Positions 12,042-21,463 of a stretch of 32,397 bases of DNA are shown here, in pieces. The notes below the pieces were generated by a model. The model made no database searches and had not been told where the DNA came from. It was given only the letters and a program-made list of their open reading frames with translations. Position 1 is the stretch's first letter. Each line of letters opens with the position of its first letter. The translations under genes and the position numbers were made by a program. Source of the DNA: Deinococcus arboris (GTDB lineage Bacteria > Deinococcota > Deinococci > Deinococcales > Deinococcaceae); the NCBI RefSeq assembly GCF_009755355.1, contig NZ_WQLB01000041.1, forward strand, positions 1 through 32,397. Direction: 5' to 3'.

Positions 12042-12172
12042 GCCCCAGTGTGCCGCGTGCCGGGGCGGCCTCTCACTTACGCGGCGTGAAGAGACCTTTA
12101 CAGGTTTGGCACGCAGCACAGGGCAAAGCCGCCGGACACTAAGACCCTCAACTCTTTTCAGGAGGTTTTCCT

Positions 12173-12379
12173 ATGACTGGTCCCTACGACCGACCCCCCT
12201 CCCCCGCCACCGAACCCACCGACACGCCCGCGCCCATGCCCGAGCAGATGCCGGGCCGCAGCGACACCGGCCCCATCAGCGACCCGCCGGCCAACCCGGA
12301 CCTGCCTGGCATGCCCGAGCCAGATCCCACCCAGAACCCAGATACCCCTGGGCTCCCGGAGCCGATGCCTGCGATGTAA
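12173..12379 (+). CDS. Small proline-rich disordered protein
   Basis: This 68-residue protein begins [10 protein letters not shown] and is dominated by Pro, Asp, Glu and Thr with recurring MPE/PEP units. It has no membrane segment and almost no hydrophobic residues, so it should be intrinsically disordered and acidic. A near-perfect ribosome-binding site (AGGAGG, 7 nt before the ATG) shows it is truly translated and perhaps abundant. It lies between two leftward genes as the only rightward gene nearby. Family and function unknown. Confidence 0.75.
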   Translation: MTGPYDRPPSPATEPTDTPAPMPEQMPGRSDTGPISDPPANPDLPGMPEPDPTQNPDTPGLPEPMPAM

Positions 12380-12409
12380 CCCTGGGCGACCAGCCCCCGA
12401 CTGTTTGTA

Positions 12410-12434
12410 CGGCCAGCTCTGAGAGGGCTGGCCG
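12410..12434 (+). terminator. Hairpin after the proline-rich gene
   Basis: CGGCCAGC (12410-12417) can pair with GCTGGCCG (12427-12434) around a 9-nt loop, 30 bp after the stop codon. There is no T tract, so termination by it is uncertain. Confidence 0.4.
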
Positions 12435-12514
12435 CTGTGCTGTGCCGTCTTACCAAGTTTTCAAGTCGCAACACAGGACTTCCTACTGCGCCTTGTCCCG
12501 CAGGCTGACACCCG

Positions 12515-13177
12515 CTACAGGGTGTGGCCCTGTTCGCGCAGCCATGTCCTCTGGCGCGACCAGTCCGGCATGATGCGGGCCACATTCGCCCAGTAGCGCG
12601 CGGAATGATTCAGTTCCAGCAGATGCGCGGCCTCGTGGAGAGCGACGTAGTGAAAAACTTCCAGCGGCGCGCGGCTGAGTTTCCAGTGCAGGCGAATATC
12701 GCCCCTGGCAGTGCAGCTGCCCCAGCGTGACCGCGCGGTACTCACCGTCACGCGGCCGAGCCGCCCCTGGGCGTCCAGTTGACCTGCATACGCCTCGACC
12801 AGTGCGCGGTAAGGCCCAGCGCAGGCTGCACGAGTCCAGCGTTCCAGGGCGGCCTCGGGCTGGTCGAGAGGCAGAAAGAGGGTCTCTCCCACCCGCCGCG
12901 CTGGCCCGGCCCCTTCCAGGCGTACAGTCAGGAACTGACCCAAAAAAGGCAATGGCTGACCATCTTGCAGCGCAGCCTGGGCTGGGAGGCGGGCCGCATA
13001 GGCCGCCAGATGTCTGGTCACCCAGTCACGTCGCGTCTCCAGAATGATTTCCAGTTGCGCCACTGGCACCCGCACGGGGGCATAGAGAGTCACAGTTCCA
13101 GGCGCCACCTGAAGAGCCACTGTCCGCCGCCGCGCACTGCGCTTGATCGTGACAGGCACGCCCGCAACTTCCCACAT
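12515..13177 (-). CDS. YgjP-type zinc metallopeptidase domain protein
   Basis: This 220-residue cytoplasmic protein begins [20 protein letters not shown], the usual opening of the YgjP/DUF45 family. The catalytic H181-E-A-A-H185 motif is followed by the third ligand candidate His191 in ELNHSARYW, and the family's SRWGSC motif lies at 150-155. Such proteins are SprT-like predicted proteases of uncertain substrate. The frame is open to a GTG at 13225, but the conserved N-terminus starts at the ATG at 13177, so that start is used. Confidence 0.88.
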   Translation of the reverse strand: MWEVAGVPVTIKRSARRRTVALQVAPGTVTLYAPVRVPVAQLEIILETRRDWVTRHLAAYAARLPAQAALQDGQPLPFLGQFLTVRLEGAGPARRVGETLFLPLDQPEAALERWTRAACAGPYRALVEAYAGQLDAQGRLGRVTVSTARSRWGSCTARGDIRLHWKLSRAPLEVFHYVALHEAAHLLELNHSARYWANVARIMPDWSRQRTWLREQGHTL

Positions 13178-13338
13178 GCCTACAGAAGACTGCAAAAGAA
13201 GGGCGGGCGCGTGAGACCTGCCCACGTGCCCGCCTGCTGCTGACTTCCAGTCTTACCCTGGAGCCAGGAACGCCTCAAGGTTCCGTTGGCGCCTCTGGCC
13301 TGCGCAAACACTCTCTCGCTTCGCCCTGGGGTCCACCC

Positions 13339-14193
13339 TCAGAGTTGGTTGTAATTGACGTTGAACGTGTCGCACTTGTTGGGGTCGCCGCTGTTCAGGC
13401 CCGTCATGAACCACTTCACCCGCTGCTGGCTGGACCCGTGGGTAAAGGCGTCCGGCACCACGTAGCCCTGCGACTGACGCTGAAGGTTGTCGTCGCCAAT
13501 CGCTTCGGCGGTGCGCACCGCCTCCTGCACGTCTGTCTGGGTAATCTTGGTGTCTTCGCGGGTGCGGTTGCCCCAGACCCCAGCAAAGCAGTCTGCCTGG
13601 AGTTCCAGGCGCACGCCGTAGCTGTTGGCCTCGGCCTCGGTGGTGGCGCTGCGCTGACGGCGCTCGACCTGATCGGCAATCCCCAATTCGTTCTGAACGT
13701 GGTGCCCGACCTCGTGGGCCAGCACGTAGGCATACGCAAAGTTGCCGCCGCCGCCCAGCCGCTGCTGCATGGTGTTAAAGAAGCTGGTGTCCAGATAGAC
13801 GTTGTTGTCTACGGGGCAGTAAAACGGCCCCACAGCGCTGTTGGCCTGTCCACAGCCGCTGCGGGTGCCCCGCGTGTACAGCACCAGGGTGGGCTCGGTG
13901 TAGGTGCGGCCAGCCTGCTTAAAGATGCTACTCCAGACGACATCGGTGCTGCCCAGCACCTCTTTGGTGAACTGAAATTCCTCGTCGTTGGCACCCGGGG
14001 CGCCCTGCGATTGGGCTGGGGCGCTCTCTTGATCGCCGCCCAGAACGGCGCCGGGATCAATCCCAAAAAACATGGCAATCAGGGCAATAATCAGGCCGCC
14101 AATCCCACCGACAGCAATGCCGCCGCCAGGCAGGCCACCGGCGCCCCGGCGGTCTTCGACATTGCCAGTGCCAGGAAGGTTTTTCCAGTCCAT
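13339..14193 (-). CDS. Membrane-anchored neutral zinc metallopeptidase (YpfJ family)
   Basis: This 284-residue protein begins [17 protein letters not shown] with the family's N-terminal signature, then one membrane helix (about 26-44) and an extracytoplasmic metallopeptidase domain. The zinc motif H160-E-V-G-H164-H is followed by the second conserved block [12 protein letters not shown] (196-207). Cys114, Cys126, Cys202 and a Cys near the C-terminus could form disulphides. It belongs to the putative neutral zinc metallopeptidase family (Pfam Zn_peptidase); the substrate is unknown. AAGGAG precedes the ATG at 14193 at a normal distance. It is probably monocistronic. Confidence 0.93.
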   Translation of the reverse strand: MDWKNLPGTGNVEDRRGAGGLPGGGIAVGGIGGLIIALIAMFFGIDPGAVLGGDQESAPAQSQGAPGANDEEFQFTKEVLGSTDVVWSSIFKQAGRTYTEPTLVLYTRGTRSGCGQANSAVGPFYCPVDNNVYLDTSFFNTMQQRLGGGGNFAYAYVLAHEVGHHVQNELGIADQVERRQRSATTEAEANSYGVRLELQADCFAGVWGNRTREDTKITQTDVQEAVRTAEAIGDDNLQRQSQGYVVPDAFTHGSSQQRVKWFMTGLNSGDPNKCDTFNVNYNQL

Positions 14194-14373
14194 ACAGTCT
14201 CTCCTTGACAGGTCGGGCTGGCCCTACGGGCGCCTCCTGGTCTCGAAGGTCATTGTAGGAACCCCTGCAAAGGGGCCGTCTGACGACGCCTTTAGGCTTT
14301 GCAGGGAAGTTTTGAAGAAATCAGCGGGGCTTTCTTAACGCGGCAGCGGCGGAGGTCTCTGAACATCCAGGCC

Positions 14374-14829
14374 TCAGGCCGAGCGGCGCAGTAGCAGCAC
14401 ACCCACGGCTAGGCCCAGCAGAGTTCCCACCAGCAGCCCCCCCGGCAGGCCGAACGACGCCTGCGCTTTTGGCACGTTGGGCAGCACCGCCGCCAGGAGC
14501 CGGTCCAGCCCCAGCCCAGCCAGCACCACCAGGAGCATCAGGGCCATGCCCAGCCCCCAGGCCGTCAGTTCACGTGCTGGGGAAGCGCCGCCGGCCGTTA
14601 GAGCGCGCGGCACGGCCATCAGCCCAGCAGCTGCCAGCCCCACCCCCACGTAGACCAGCCCAAACCCCCGGCTGAAGCTGTCGCCAGCCAGCGTCATCAC
14701 CAGCGCCACCACCGCGGCCCCCGCACCCAGACCCGCCAGCCCCAGGGCCAGCGGTCCGCGCACCAGCATGACCCCCAGCGCCAGGCCTAACCCCGCGCCT
14801 CCACCCAACAGCCACCCAAGCCAAGCCAT
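14374..14829 (-). CDS. Small hydrophobic membrane protein
   Basis: This 151-residue protein begins MAWLGWLLGGGAGLGLAL. Nearly all of it is Gly/Ala/Leu/Val-rich hydrophobic sequence, with about five or six predicted membrane helices and few charged residues. I do not recognise a family. The ATG at 14829 lies just after the promoter at 14839-14868, so the transcript is leaderless or nearly so. The upstream extension to 14868 would overlap that promoter and was rejected. Confidence 0.65.
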   Translation of the reverse strand: MAWLGWLLGGGAGLGLALGVMLVRGPLALGLAGLGAGAAVVALVMTLAGDSFSRGFGLVYVGVGLAAAGLMAVPRALTAGGASPARELTAWGLGMALMLLVVLAGLGLDRLLAAVLPNVPKAQASFGLPGGLLVGTLLGLAVGVLLLRRSA

Positions 14830-14838
14830 ACCCCATTG

Positions 14839-14868
14839 ATAACAGGTTGGCAGGGCGCTGCGCGTCAA
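14839..14868 (-). promoter_or_regulatory. Promoter of the small membrane gene
   Basis: On the minus strand TTGACG (14863-14868), an 18-bp spacer and TGTTAT (14839-14844) lie 9 nt before the ATG at 14829. The transcript should begin at or very near the start codon. Confidence 0.55.
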
Positions 14869-14869
14869 C

Positions 14870-15335
14870 CGAACGAGGCACCCGTGAAATACAGCGCGGC
14901 GGGATGTCCAGTAGCGGAGGCCACGACCTACAGGCTCTCGCCGCGCCCGATGTTCTCCGTCGGCTCATCACTCTGTTCTCTCTGGGCCAGAGACGGCTGC
15001 CGGGCGTCACAGAGCGCCGTCAGTTCCTCACCAGTCAGGCAGCGCGTCCCTCAGTCCTCCGTTTCTTCTGGCAAGCCAGGCACATCCAGAATGGTCCGGG
15101 TGCCTTCCCGTTGCCCCTGCTGGTGTGAGGCCCCAATGCATGCGACTTGGCAGTGATGGGAAAGCGGGGAAACATGACGGGCGACTATCGGCCCGCCTCG
15201 AATGCTCTGGCTTTAACACGCTCCAGGACAGCGGCGTCACCGTCTTCATAAGGCTCGGCGTCAAATCAAAAATGACCACCCATGATATCAATCAGGTTCA
15301 CAGGCCAACATGTGCCGCAAAGCCCTGCTGGCAGG
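14870..15335. other. Gene-free stretch with possible coding relic
   Basis: No reading frame here is convincing: the longest frames (about 90-105 codons) lack a ribosome-binding site, have intergenic-like residue content, and overlap in opposite directions. On the minus strand, between a TGA and a TAG (about 15190-15270), a short frame reads EPYEDGDAAVLERVKARAFE, which looks protein-like and may be the remnant of a lost gene. The segment separates the small membrane gene from prs. Confidence 0.35.
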
Positions 15336-15337
15336 CA

Positions 15338-15365
15338 AAGAGGCAGAGCCGATCTGGCCCTGCCT
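15338..15365 (-). terminator. Probable terminator of prs
   Basis: AGGCAGAGCC (15341-15350) pairs with GGCCCTGCCT (15356-15365), a 10-bp stem with one G-U and a 5-nt loop, followed on the minus strand by CTTTG. It lies 18 bp after the prs stop. Confidence 0.6.
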
Positions 15366-15383
15366 CCTTTCGCTGCGCGCGTC

Positions 15384-16379
15384 TCAGGTAAACAGCGTGC
15401 TGACGCTGGCGCCAGTGTGGATGTTGGTAATCGCGTCGGCAAACAGCGGGGCCACGTCCAGCACCGCCAGTCGGCCATTGGAGCCGTCCAGCTTGCTCTG
15501 GGGCACCAGCACCGTGTTCGTGCTGGCCACCTGGGTTACGTCCAGGGCCGCGATGCGCTGAATGGCCGGGCCGGTGTAGACGCCGTGGGTGACCGCCACG
15601 TACACGTCCTTGGCGCCCATGCTGCGCGCGATATTGACGGTTTCCACCAGGCTGCCGGCCGTGCTGATCTCATCGTCCACGATAAACACGGTCTTGCCTT
15701 CCACATCTCCGATCAGGGCGCGGGGGCGCACTTCGGTGTCAGACAGGCGCTCTTTGTCAATCATGGCCAGCCCAGAATCCAGGCGGCGGGCGATCTGCGA
15801 GGCGCGCTTGATGCTCCCGGCGTCGGGGGCCAGCACCACGCCGGTGTGGGCGTCGGGCACTGACCTCTTGAAGTGGTCTGCCAGCACCACATCGGCCGAC
15901 AGGTGGTCCACCGGCACCTTGAAAAACCCGTGCACCTGCGGGGCGTGCAGGGTCATGGTCAGGATGCGGTCGGCGCCGGCTTCCTGCAAGAGGTCAGCAA
16001 TCAGGCGCCCGGCAATCGAGATGCGCGGGCTGTCTTTCTTGTCACTGCGGGCATACGAGTAATACGGAATTACAGCCGTGACGCGCCCGGCGCTGGCACT
16101 CTTGGCCGCGTCGATCATCAGCATCAGTTCCATGATGGAGTCGCTGACGGGCGTGGAAAAGGTCTGCACGATAAACACGTCGCCTTCGCGCAGCGATTCC
16201 TCGTAGTGCACGATGATGTTGTCGTTGGAAAACTTCTCGGTGGTGCTGTGGCCCAGCGGCACCCCCAGGTGGTCGCAGATGGCCTGGGCCAGGGGACGGT
16301 TACTCTGCCCGGCAAACACCAGCAGGGGCGAGCGGCGGCTGTTGAGCAGGGTGGACGGAGCGCGGTGGGGGACGGACAA
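15384..16379 (-). CDS. prs: Ribose-phosphate pyrophosphokinase
   Basis: This 331-residue enzyme makes PRPP from ribose 5-phosphate and ATP, the precursor for nucleotides, histidine and tryptophan. Recognisable parts include [16 protein letters not shown], the EKFSNDN segment, the flexible-loop region [18 protein letters not shown], the catalytic-His [25 protein letters not shown] and the PRPP-binding loop [14 protein letters not shown]. The C-terminus is usual in length. It starts with TTG at 16379, supported by GGAGG 8 nt upstream; no ATG fits. It has its own promoter (16457-16486) and terminator and is divergent from the oxidoreductase gene. Confidence 0.96.
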   Translation of the reverse strand: MSVPHRAPSTLLNSRRSPLLVFAGQSNRPLAQAICDHLGVPLGHSTTEKFSNDNIIVHYEESLREGDVFIVQTFSTPVSDSIMELMLMIDAAKSASAGRVTAVIPYYSYARSDKKDSPRISIAGRLIADLLQEAGADRILTMTLHAPQVHGFFKVPVDHLSADVVLADHFKRSVPDAHTGVVLAPDAGSIKRASQIARRLDSGLAMIDKERLSDTEVRPRALIGDVEGKTVFIVDDEISTAGSLVETVNIARSMGAKDVYVAVTHGVYTGPAIQRIAALDVTQVASTNTVLVPQSKLDGSNGRLAVLDVAPLFADAITNIHTGASVSTLFT

Positions 16380-16456
16380 GGGGAAATCCTCCAGAGAGAG
16401 GGGCGAAGAGAAAGGCTGCGGACGTGCGCGGCGCAGGAGGCCGGAAACCGCTCAGC

Positions 16457-16486
16457 AGCATACCCGGCGCACCGCCGGGGTGTCAC
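16457..16486 (-). promoter_or_regulatory. Promoter of prs
   Basis: On the minus strand GTGACA (16481-16486), an 18-bp spacer and TATGCT (16457-16462) give a leader of about 70 nt. The -10 box and spacing are identical to the str promoter at 4441-4470. Confidence 0.6.
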
Positions 16487-16567
16487 CGCGCGCGGGCGTG
16501 CCCCGCCTGGGAACAGCGGGCGCGGCGTCTGCCTGACAGGGACGGCCCCGCCGCACCGGGGCCAGGG

Positions 16568-16573
16568 TAGGCT
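16568..16573 (+). promoter_or_regulatory. -10 box of a leaderless promoter
   Basis: TAGGCT ends 6 nt before the GTG start at 16580, as expected for a transcript beginning at the start codon. No good -35 is visible. Confidence 0.45.
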
Positions 16574-16579
16574 GAGCCC

Positions 16580-18010
16580 GTGAAACTGGACGCGGTGGTG
16601 GTGGGCGCAGGCCCCAACGGGCTCTCGGCGGCCGTGACCCTGGCCCGCGCGGGCCTGCGGGTGCAGGTGCTGGAAACGCATCATCAGGTAGGAGGCGGCC
16701 TCCAGAGCCGCGCCCTGACGCAGCCCGGATTTATCCACGACTACGGCTCTGCGATTCATCCGCTGGCAGCGGCCAGTCCGGCCTTTCGCACCTGGCCGCT
16801 GCACGCCTACGGCCTGCGCTGGGTACAGCCCCCAGTGCCCGCCGCGCATCCACTGGGGGCCGGCGCTGTGCTGCTGCACCGTGACCTGGACGCCACGGCG
16901 GCTGGCCTGGGGCGTGACGGCCCGGCCTGGAAGCGTCTGCTGGAACCGCTGCTGCACGACTGGGAAGGGCTACTGGACGACATCCTGCGGCCCTTGCCCC
17001 GCGTGCCGCGCCGGCCCCTGACCCTGGCCCGCTTTGGCCTGCGCGCCCTGCCCAGCGCCGACCTGCTGGGCCGCGCCCTGTTCCGCACCCCCGAGGCCCG
17101 CGCGCTGTGGGCAGGGCTGGCGGCCCACACCGCCCTGCCCCTGACGACCCCCGGCACCGCCGCGCAGACGCTGGTGTTGGCGCTGCTGGCCCACGCGGTC
17201 GGCTGGCCTTTTCCGGCAGGAGGGGCACAGCGGCTGGCCGACGCCCTGCACGCTTACCTGACCTGGCTGGGCGGTGAGGTGCTAACCGGCGTGACGGTGC
17301 GCGGGCCAGCCGACCTGCCCCCAGCGCGGGTAACGCTGGTGGACAGCAGCCCCCACGTGCTGCTGGACCTGCTGGGTGAGCGGGCGCCGGCGAGGTACCG
17401 CGCGGCCCTGGCGCACTACCGCTATGGCCCCGGCCTGCAAAAGTTTGACTACGCGCTGTCCGGCCCGGTGCCCTGGCAGGACGAGCGGGTCGCCCTGGCC
17501 GCCACCGTACATCTGGGCGGCCACGCCCCTGAGATTGCCGCGGCTGAGGCCGTCACTACCCGCTGCATACCGGCGCGCCCCTATGTCCTGAGCGCCCAGC
17601 CCAGCCTCTTTGACCCCAGCCGCGCGCCCGCTGGCCACCACACCTTCTGGGCCTATACCCACGTTCCCAGCGGCAGCGCTGAGGACGCCCAGGCCCAGGT
17701 GGAGAGGCAGCTTGAGCGCTTTGCCCCCGGATTTGGGGCGCGGGTGCTGGCCCGGCACCGCACGACAGCCCGGCAACTGGAAAGCTTCAGCCCCGTTTTT
17801 CATGGAGGGGACGTGAATGGCGGCGCGGGCGACCTGTGGGGCCTGCTGGCCCGCCCAGTGCCCACGCCAACGCCCTACCGCACCCCCGTGCGCGGCGTGT
17901 ACCTGTGTTCCAGCGCCACCCCACCTGGCGGCGGCATTCACGGCATGGCCGGGCATCACGCCGCCCTGGCCGCCTTAAAGGACGAATTTGGGATTCAGGA
18001 GGTGCCGTGA
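16580..18010 (+). CDS. FAD-dependent oxidoreductase of the phytoene desaturase-like family
   Basis: This 476-residue protein starts (GTG) [25 protein letters not shown], a Rossmann FAD-binding motif, followed by [14 protein letters not shown], the second dinucleotide contact typical of carotenoid desaturase/isomerase relatives. The C-terminal [24 protein letters not shown] is the matching FAD-closing motif of this superfamily. Related enzymes act on carotenoids or are uncharacterised; no other carotenoid genes are nearby, so the substrate is open. There is no Shine-Dalgarno; the -10 box at 16568 supports the GTG as a leaderless start. It is the only long rightward gene between 10204 and the right edge. 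Confidence 0.88.
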   Translation: MKLDAVVVGAGPNGLSAAVTLARAGLRVQVLETHHQVGGGLQSRALTQPGFIHDYGSAIHPLAAASPAFRTWPLHAYGLRWVQPPVPAAHPLGAGAVLLHRDLDATAAGLGRDGPAWKRLLEPLLHDWEGLLDDILRPLPRVPRRPLTLARFGLRALPSADLLGRALFRTPEARALWAGLAAHTALPLTTPGTAAQTLVLALLAHAVGWPFPAGGAQRLADALHAYLTWLGGEVLTGVTVRGPADLPPARVTLVDSSPHVLLDLLGERAPARYRAALAHYRYGPGLQKFDYALSGPVPWQDERVALAATVHLGGHAPEIAAAEAVTTRCIPARPYVLSAQPSLFDPSRAPAGHHTFWAYTHVPSGSAEDAQAQVERQLERFAPGFGARVLARHRTTARQLESFSPVFHGGDVNGGAGDLWGLLARPVPTPTPYRTPVRGVYLCSSATPPGGGIHGMAGHHAALAALKDEFGIQEVP

Positions 18011-18031
18011 GGGCCCGGTGGCCATGAGAAT

Positions 18032-18059
18032 CCCCAGGTCAGCGGTGTCTGACCTGGGG
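18032..18059. terminator. Hairpin between convergent genes
   Basis: CCCCAGGTCAG (18032-18042) and CTGACCTGGGG (18049-18059) form a perfect 11-bp stem with a 6-nt loop in the 65-bp gap between two convergent genes. Neither side has a strong T tract, but the position and stability suggest a bidirectional terminator. Confidence 0.6.
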
Positions 18060-18075
18060 GTGACCTCACCTGCAC

Positions 18076-18399
18076 TTAGCGCCGCGTCTTTTTCTTCTTG
18101 ACCTTTTTGGTCTTGACCTTGGCGGTCTCGTTCAGGCCGACGCTGGTGATAGCCGTGGCGCGCCCGGCCACAAACGTCACGCTGGCGTAGCTGGCCGCCG
18201 AGTTCTTCCACTGGTACACCGCCTGGGTGGCGGTGCTGGACAGCTGCTCGCCAGGAGCGCCCACAATGCGCTGCACCTCAGGGAGGCTCAGGCCCGTGCG
18301 CAGGCGCTGGTATTCCCCCCTGGTAATCAGGTCTTCAGGACCGCAGGCACTTAGCGCGACCAGCGAGAGCACCAGCCCCAGCACAGGTAAACGGATCAT
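18076..18399 (-). CDS. Small lipoprotein with a SmpA/BLIP-like fold and Lys-rich tail
   Basis: This 107-residue protein begins MIRLPVLGLVLSLVALSACG, a signal peptide with lipobox LSAC. The next 60 residues (YQRLRTGLSLPEVQRIVGAPG, then QAVYQWKN and VTFVAGRATAITSVGL) resemble the small repeat found in SmpA/OmlA and beta-lactamase-inhibitor-like domains. The last 15 residues are strongly basic (KVKTKKVKKKKTRR), which might bind nucleic acid or an anionic envelope polymer. AAAGGAG 4 nt before the ATG supports the start at 18399. Function unknown. Confidence 0.75.
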   Translation of the reverse strand: MIRLPVLGLVLSLVALSACGPEDLITRGEYQRLRTGLSLPEVQRIVGAPGEQLSSTATQAVYQWKNSAASYASVTFVAGRATAITSVGLNETAKVKTKKVKKKKTRR

Positions 18400-18648
18400 G
18401 CGACTCCTTTGCAGCCTCAGACAGACTCCGGTTGAATCGAGCATTCTGCTCGATGAAATCCGAGCGGACTTAGAAAGCTGCGCAGTAGAGCGAGCAGGGA
18501 CAAATGCGGATTTCGCTTAATTACAGCACAGCCGGACAGGCCCCGTCTGCGCTTCCATATCGCGAAATCCGCATCAGACAGATGCCATCTCTCTTCACCC
18601 GGCTCAGGCCGCTGTTACAGACCATTCAAGCCGGATGGGGCAACGGGC
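18400..18648. repeat. Intergenic region with spaced inverted repeats
   Basis: The gap between the small lipoprotein and dnaJ contains TCGAGCA/TGCTCGA (18437-18443/18447-18453). It also contains a perfect 13-bp inverted repeat, ATGCGGATTTCGC (18504-18516) and GCGAAATCCGCAT (18562-18574), 45 nt apart. No gene is convincing here. The arms look like the ends of a small palindromic element, or like a pair of binding sites. The terminator of dnaJ was not identified in it. Confidence 0.5.
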
Positions 18649-19773
<1,125 letters not shown>

Positions 19774-19852
19774 AGGGTCGTTTCTCGCCGGGCACCTGCA
19801 CGGGCGCCGGGCCTCCGGGGTTCAGGTTAACACGACCGCACTCAGGAAAAGT

Positions 19853-19907
19853 GGGTGGGCTGTACCTAGAGCGGGTGGGCTGTGAGGGTCTATCTCCCAC
19901 AGCCCAC
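19853..19907 (-). repeat. Direct and inverted repeats upstream of dnaJ
   Basis: GGGTGGGCTGT occurs twice in direct orientation 20 bp apart (19853-19863 and 19873-19883). The second copy also pairs with CACAGCCCAC (19898-19907), giving a 10-bp stem around a 13-nt loop. It lies between the chemosensory operon and dnaJ and may end the operon, but no T tract follows. Confidence 0.45.
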
Positions 19908-19922
19908 GCTTCACCAAGTCCC

Positions 19923-20699
19923 TTAGTTGTGCCGGGACGCCAGCCAGCCTTCGACGGCGGCGGCGGCGCCTGCTTGCTCCAGCACCACGGCCAGTTGACC
20001 GTTGCCAGAGGCCGTCAGTAGCACCGGCTGGCGGGCATAGGTCAGCATGATGTGGCGCAGGTCGCCCTGACCCACATGGGTGCCCCCCACGTTGGCCGCC
20101 GTCACCAGAAAGCGGGCGTACATGGCAAAAGCTTCCGGCAGGGCCGCGCCGGTCTGGGCGCTGACCTGACCACCTTCGCCGTACAGCGTGGCGCCCAGTA
20201 CGCCGCCCAGGCGGCCCAGGCTGTCCAGCAGGCCACCATCGGTGCCAGTCTGAACAGAGGTTGCGGGAGGCTCGGCGGCAGCGGGGGCCGCCGGGGCGCG
20301 GGCGGCGAGGGCCGCGCGCAGATGCGGCTCGATGGCCGGCAGCAACTCGGCCGGGGTAAAGGGCTTGCGCAGGACGCCACAGGCGCCGGCCCCCTGGGCG
20401 TCGCGCTGGGTCACCTCATCCACGATGCCGCTCATGAGCATGATGGGGGCACTGATCCCCCGGTCGCCCAGAATGCGGGCCAGTTCCAGGCCGCTCATGC
20501 CGGGCATCAGGATGTCGGCCAGAATCATGTCGGGCATCGGCTCCAGCGATTCCAGGGCGGCCTCGGCGCTGTCGGCCATGCGCACGGCGAAGCCCTGCGG
20601 GGCCAGGATGCGCTCCAGGGCTTTACGGACGCTGACGCTGTCGTCCACCACCAGCACAGTGGTGGGGTTGGCGGGGTCGGTGAGGTCGGACGGATTCAT
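19923..20699 (-). CDS. Response regulator with Roadblock-like C-terminal domain
   Basis: This 258-residue protein starts with a complete receiver (about 14-130): acidic pair Asp19-Asp20, phosphoacceptor Asp62 in ADILMPGMSG, Ser90 and Lys112. An Ala/Pro linker leads to a C-terminal domain of about 100 residues (LGGVLGATLYGEGG..., LVTAANVGG, LAVVLEQAGAA) that resembles the Roadblock/LC7 fold found with small GTPases and gliding or motility regulators. No DNA-binding domain is present, so output is likely by protein contact. The ATG overlaps the stop of the upstream gene (ATGA). It is the last gene of the chemosensory operon. Confidence 0.88.
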   Translation of the reverse strand: MNPSDLTDPANPTTVLVVDDSVSVRKALERILAPQGFAVRMADSAEAALESLEPMPDMILADILMPGMSGLELARILGDRGISAPIMLMSGIVDEVTQRDAQGAGACGVLRKPFTPAELLPAIEPHLRAALAARAPAAPAAAEPPATSVQTGTDGGLLDSLGRLGGVLGATLYGEGGQVSAQTGAALPEAFAMYARFLVTAANVGGTHVGQGDLRHIMLTYARQPVLLTASGNGQLAVVLEQAGAAAAVEGWLASRHN

Positions 20700-21463
20700 G
20701 AAGCCTCCAGGGCAGAAGAGTGACTGTCAGCGGCGTGGGCATGGTCGACATGCACCGCCGCTTCCATCAGCAGCCGGGCGGTGGGCAGGGTAATTTGCTT
20801 GGGATACCCGCCCAGGGCGTCCGGGGAAAGAAGGTGAAAACGGAAGTCGCCCTCGGGCCGGGCACTGAGCAGGAGCGTCGCGGCCTGGGTGGGCGCGCGC
20901 CCCGCATATTCGGCGTCAATAATCTCGCCCCGGCGCAGCACCAGGTGGGCGGGCTGCGCCCCCAGATGCACGATCAGCAGGCCCGAGAGCTGCAGTTCCT
21001 GGGCGCAGAGCAGCACGTCGGTCAGGCCCAGGTCGCTCAGGTCGCCTTCCAGGGACGCCGCTTCGGGGTCGTCCCAGGTGGGCGCGGCGGGACCCGGCAT
21101 GCGGGCCAGGGCGCGGGCCAGGCCCTCGGGGGCACTGGACCCAGCCGGCACCACGACATCGAATGGCCCGCCGTAGCGGCTGGGCAGCTGCGCGCCGGCA
21201 ATCAGCACGATGGTCTGGGCGCTGGCCGGGTCGTCCCGCAGAATCTCGTGCAGGTCGGCAGGGCTGAGGTCGTCCAGCAGGGGGTCAATCACCACCAGCG
21301 GGGGCCGCTCACGCTCAATCTGGGTCAGGGCGTGCAGGCCACCCGCCGCCGTGGCCGCCGTCCAGCCCGCCACCTCAATCAGGGCGGCGTGGGACAGCGC
21401 CCGTGACAGCTGCGGCGAGACCACCAGGCAGCTGGCGGGCGTGTCCAGCAGGGGGCTGGTCAT
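20696..21463 (-). CDS. Pseudo-receiver plus PATAN (DUF4388) protein
   Basis: This 255-residue protein has an N-terminal receiver-like domain (about 10-120) that keeps the Asp60 position (LVVIDPLLDD) but lacks the acidic pair (VVSPQLS instead) and the switch Lys, so it is probably not phosphorylated normally. Residues about 137-225 (LEGDLSDLGLTDVLLCAQELQLSGLLIVH...) match the PATAN/DUF4388 domain. In cyanobacteria, PATAN response regulators bind pilus or motility machinery and control phototaxis direction. It overlaps CheA and the next regulator by ATGA at both ends, which suggests translational coupling. Confidence 0.85.
   Translation of the reverse strand: MTSPLLDTPASCLVVSPQLSRALSHAALIEVAGWTAATAAGGLHALTQIERERPPLVVIDPLLDDLSPADLHEILRDDPASAQTIVLIAGAQLPSRYGGPFDVVVPAGSSAPEGLARALARMPGPAAPTWDDPEAASLEGDLSDLGLTDVLLCAQELQLSGLLIVHLGAQPAHLVLRRGEIIDAEYAGRAPTQAATLLLSARPEGDFRFHLLSPDALGGYPKQITLPTARLLMEAAVHVDHAHAADSHSSALEAS

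Noticed and set aside
14836..15156. 106-codon plus-strand frame in the gene-free stretch
   Set aside because: No ribosome-binding site, Ser/Cys/Arg-rich random-like sequence, overlapped by frames on both strands.
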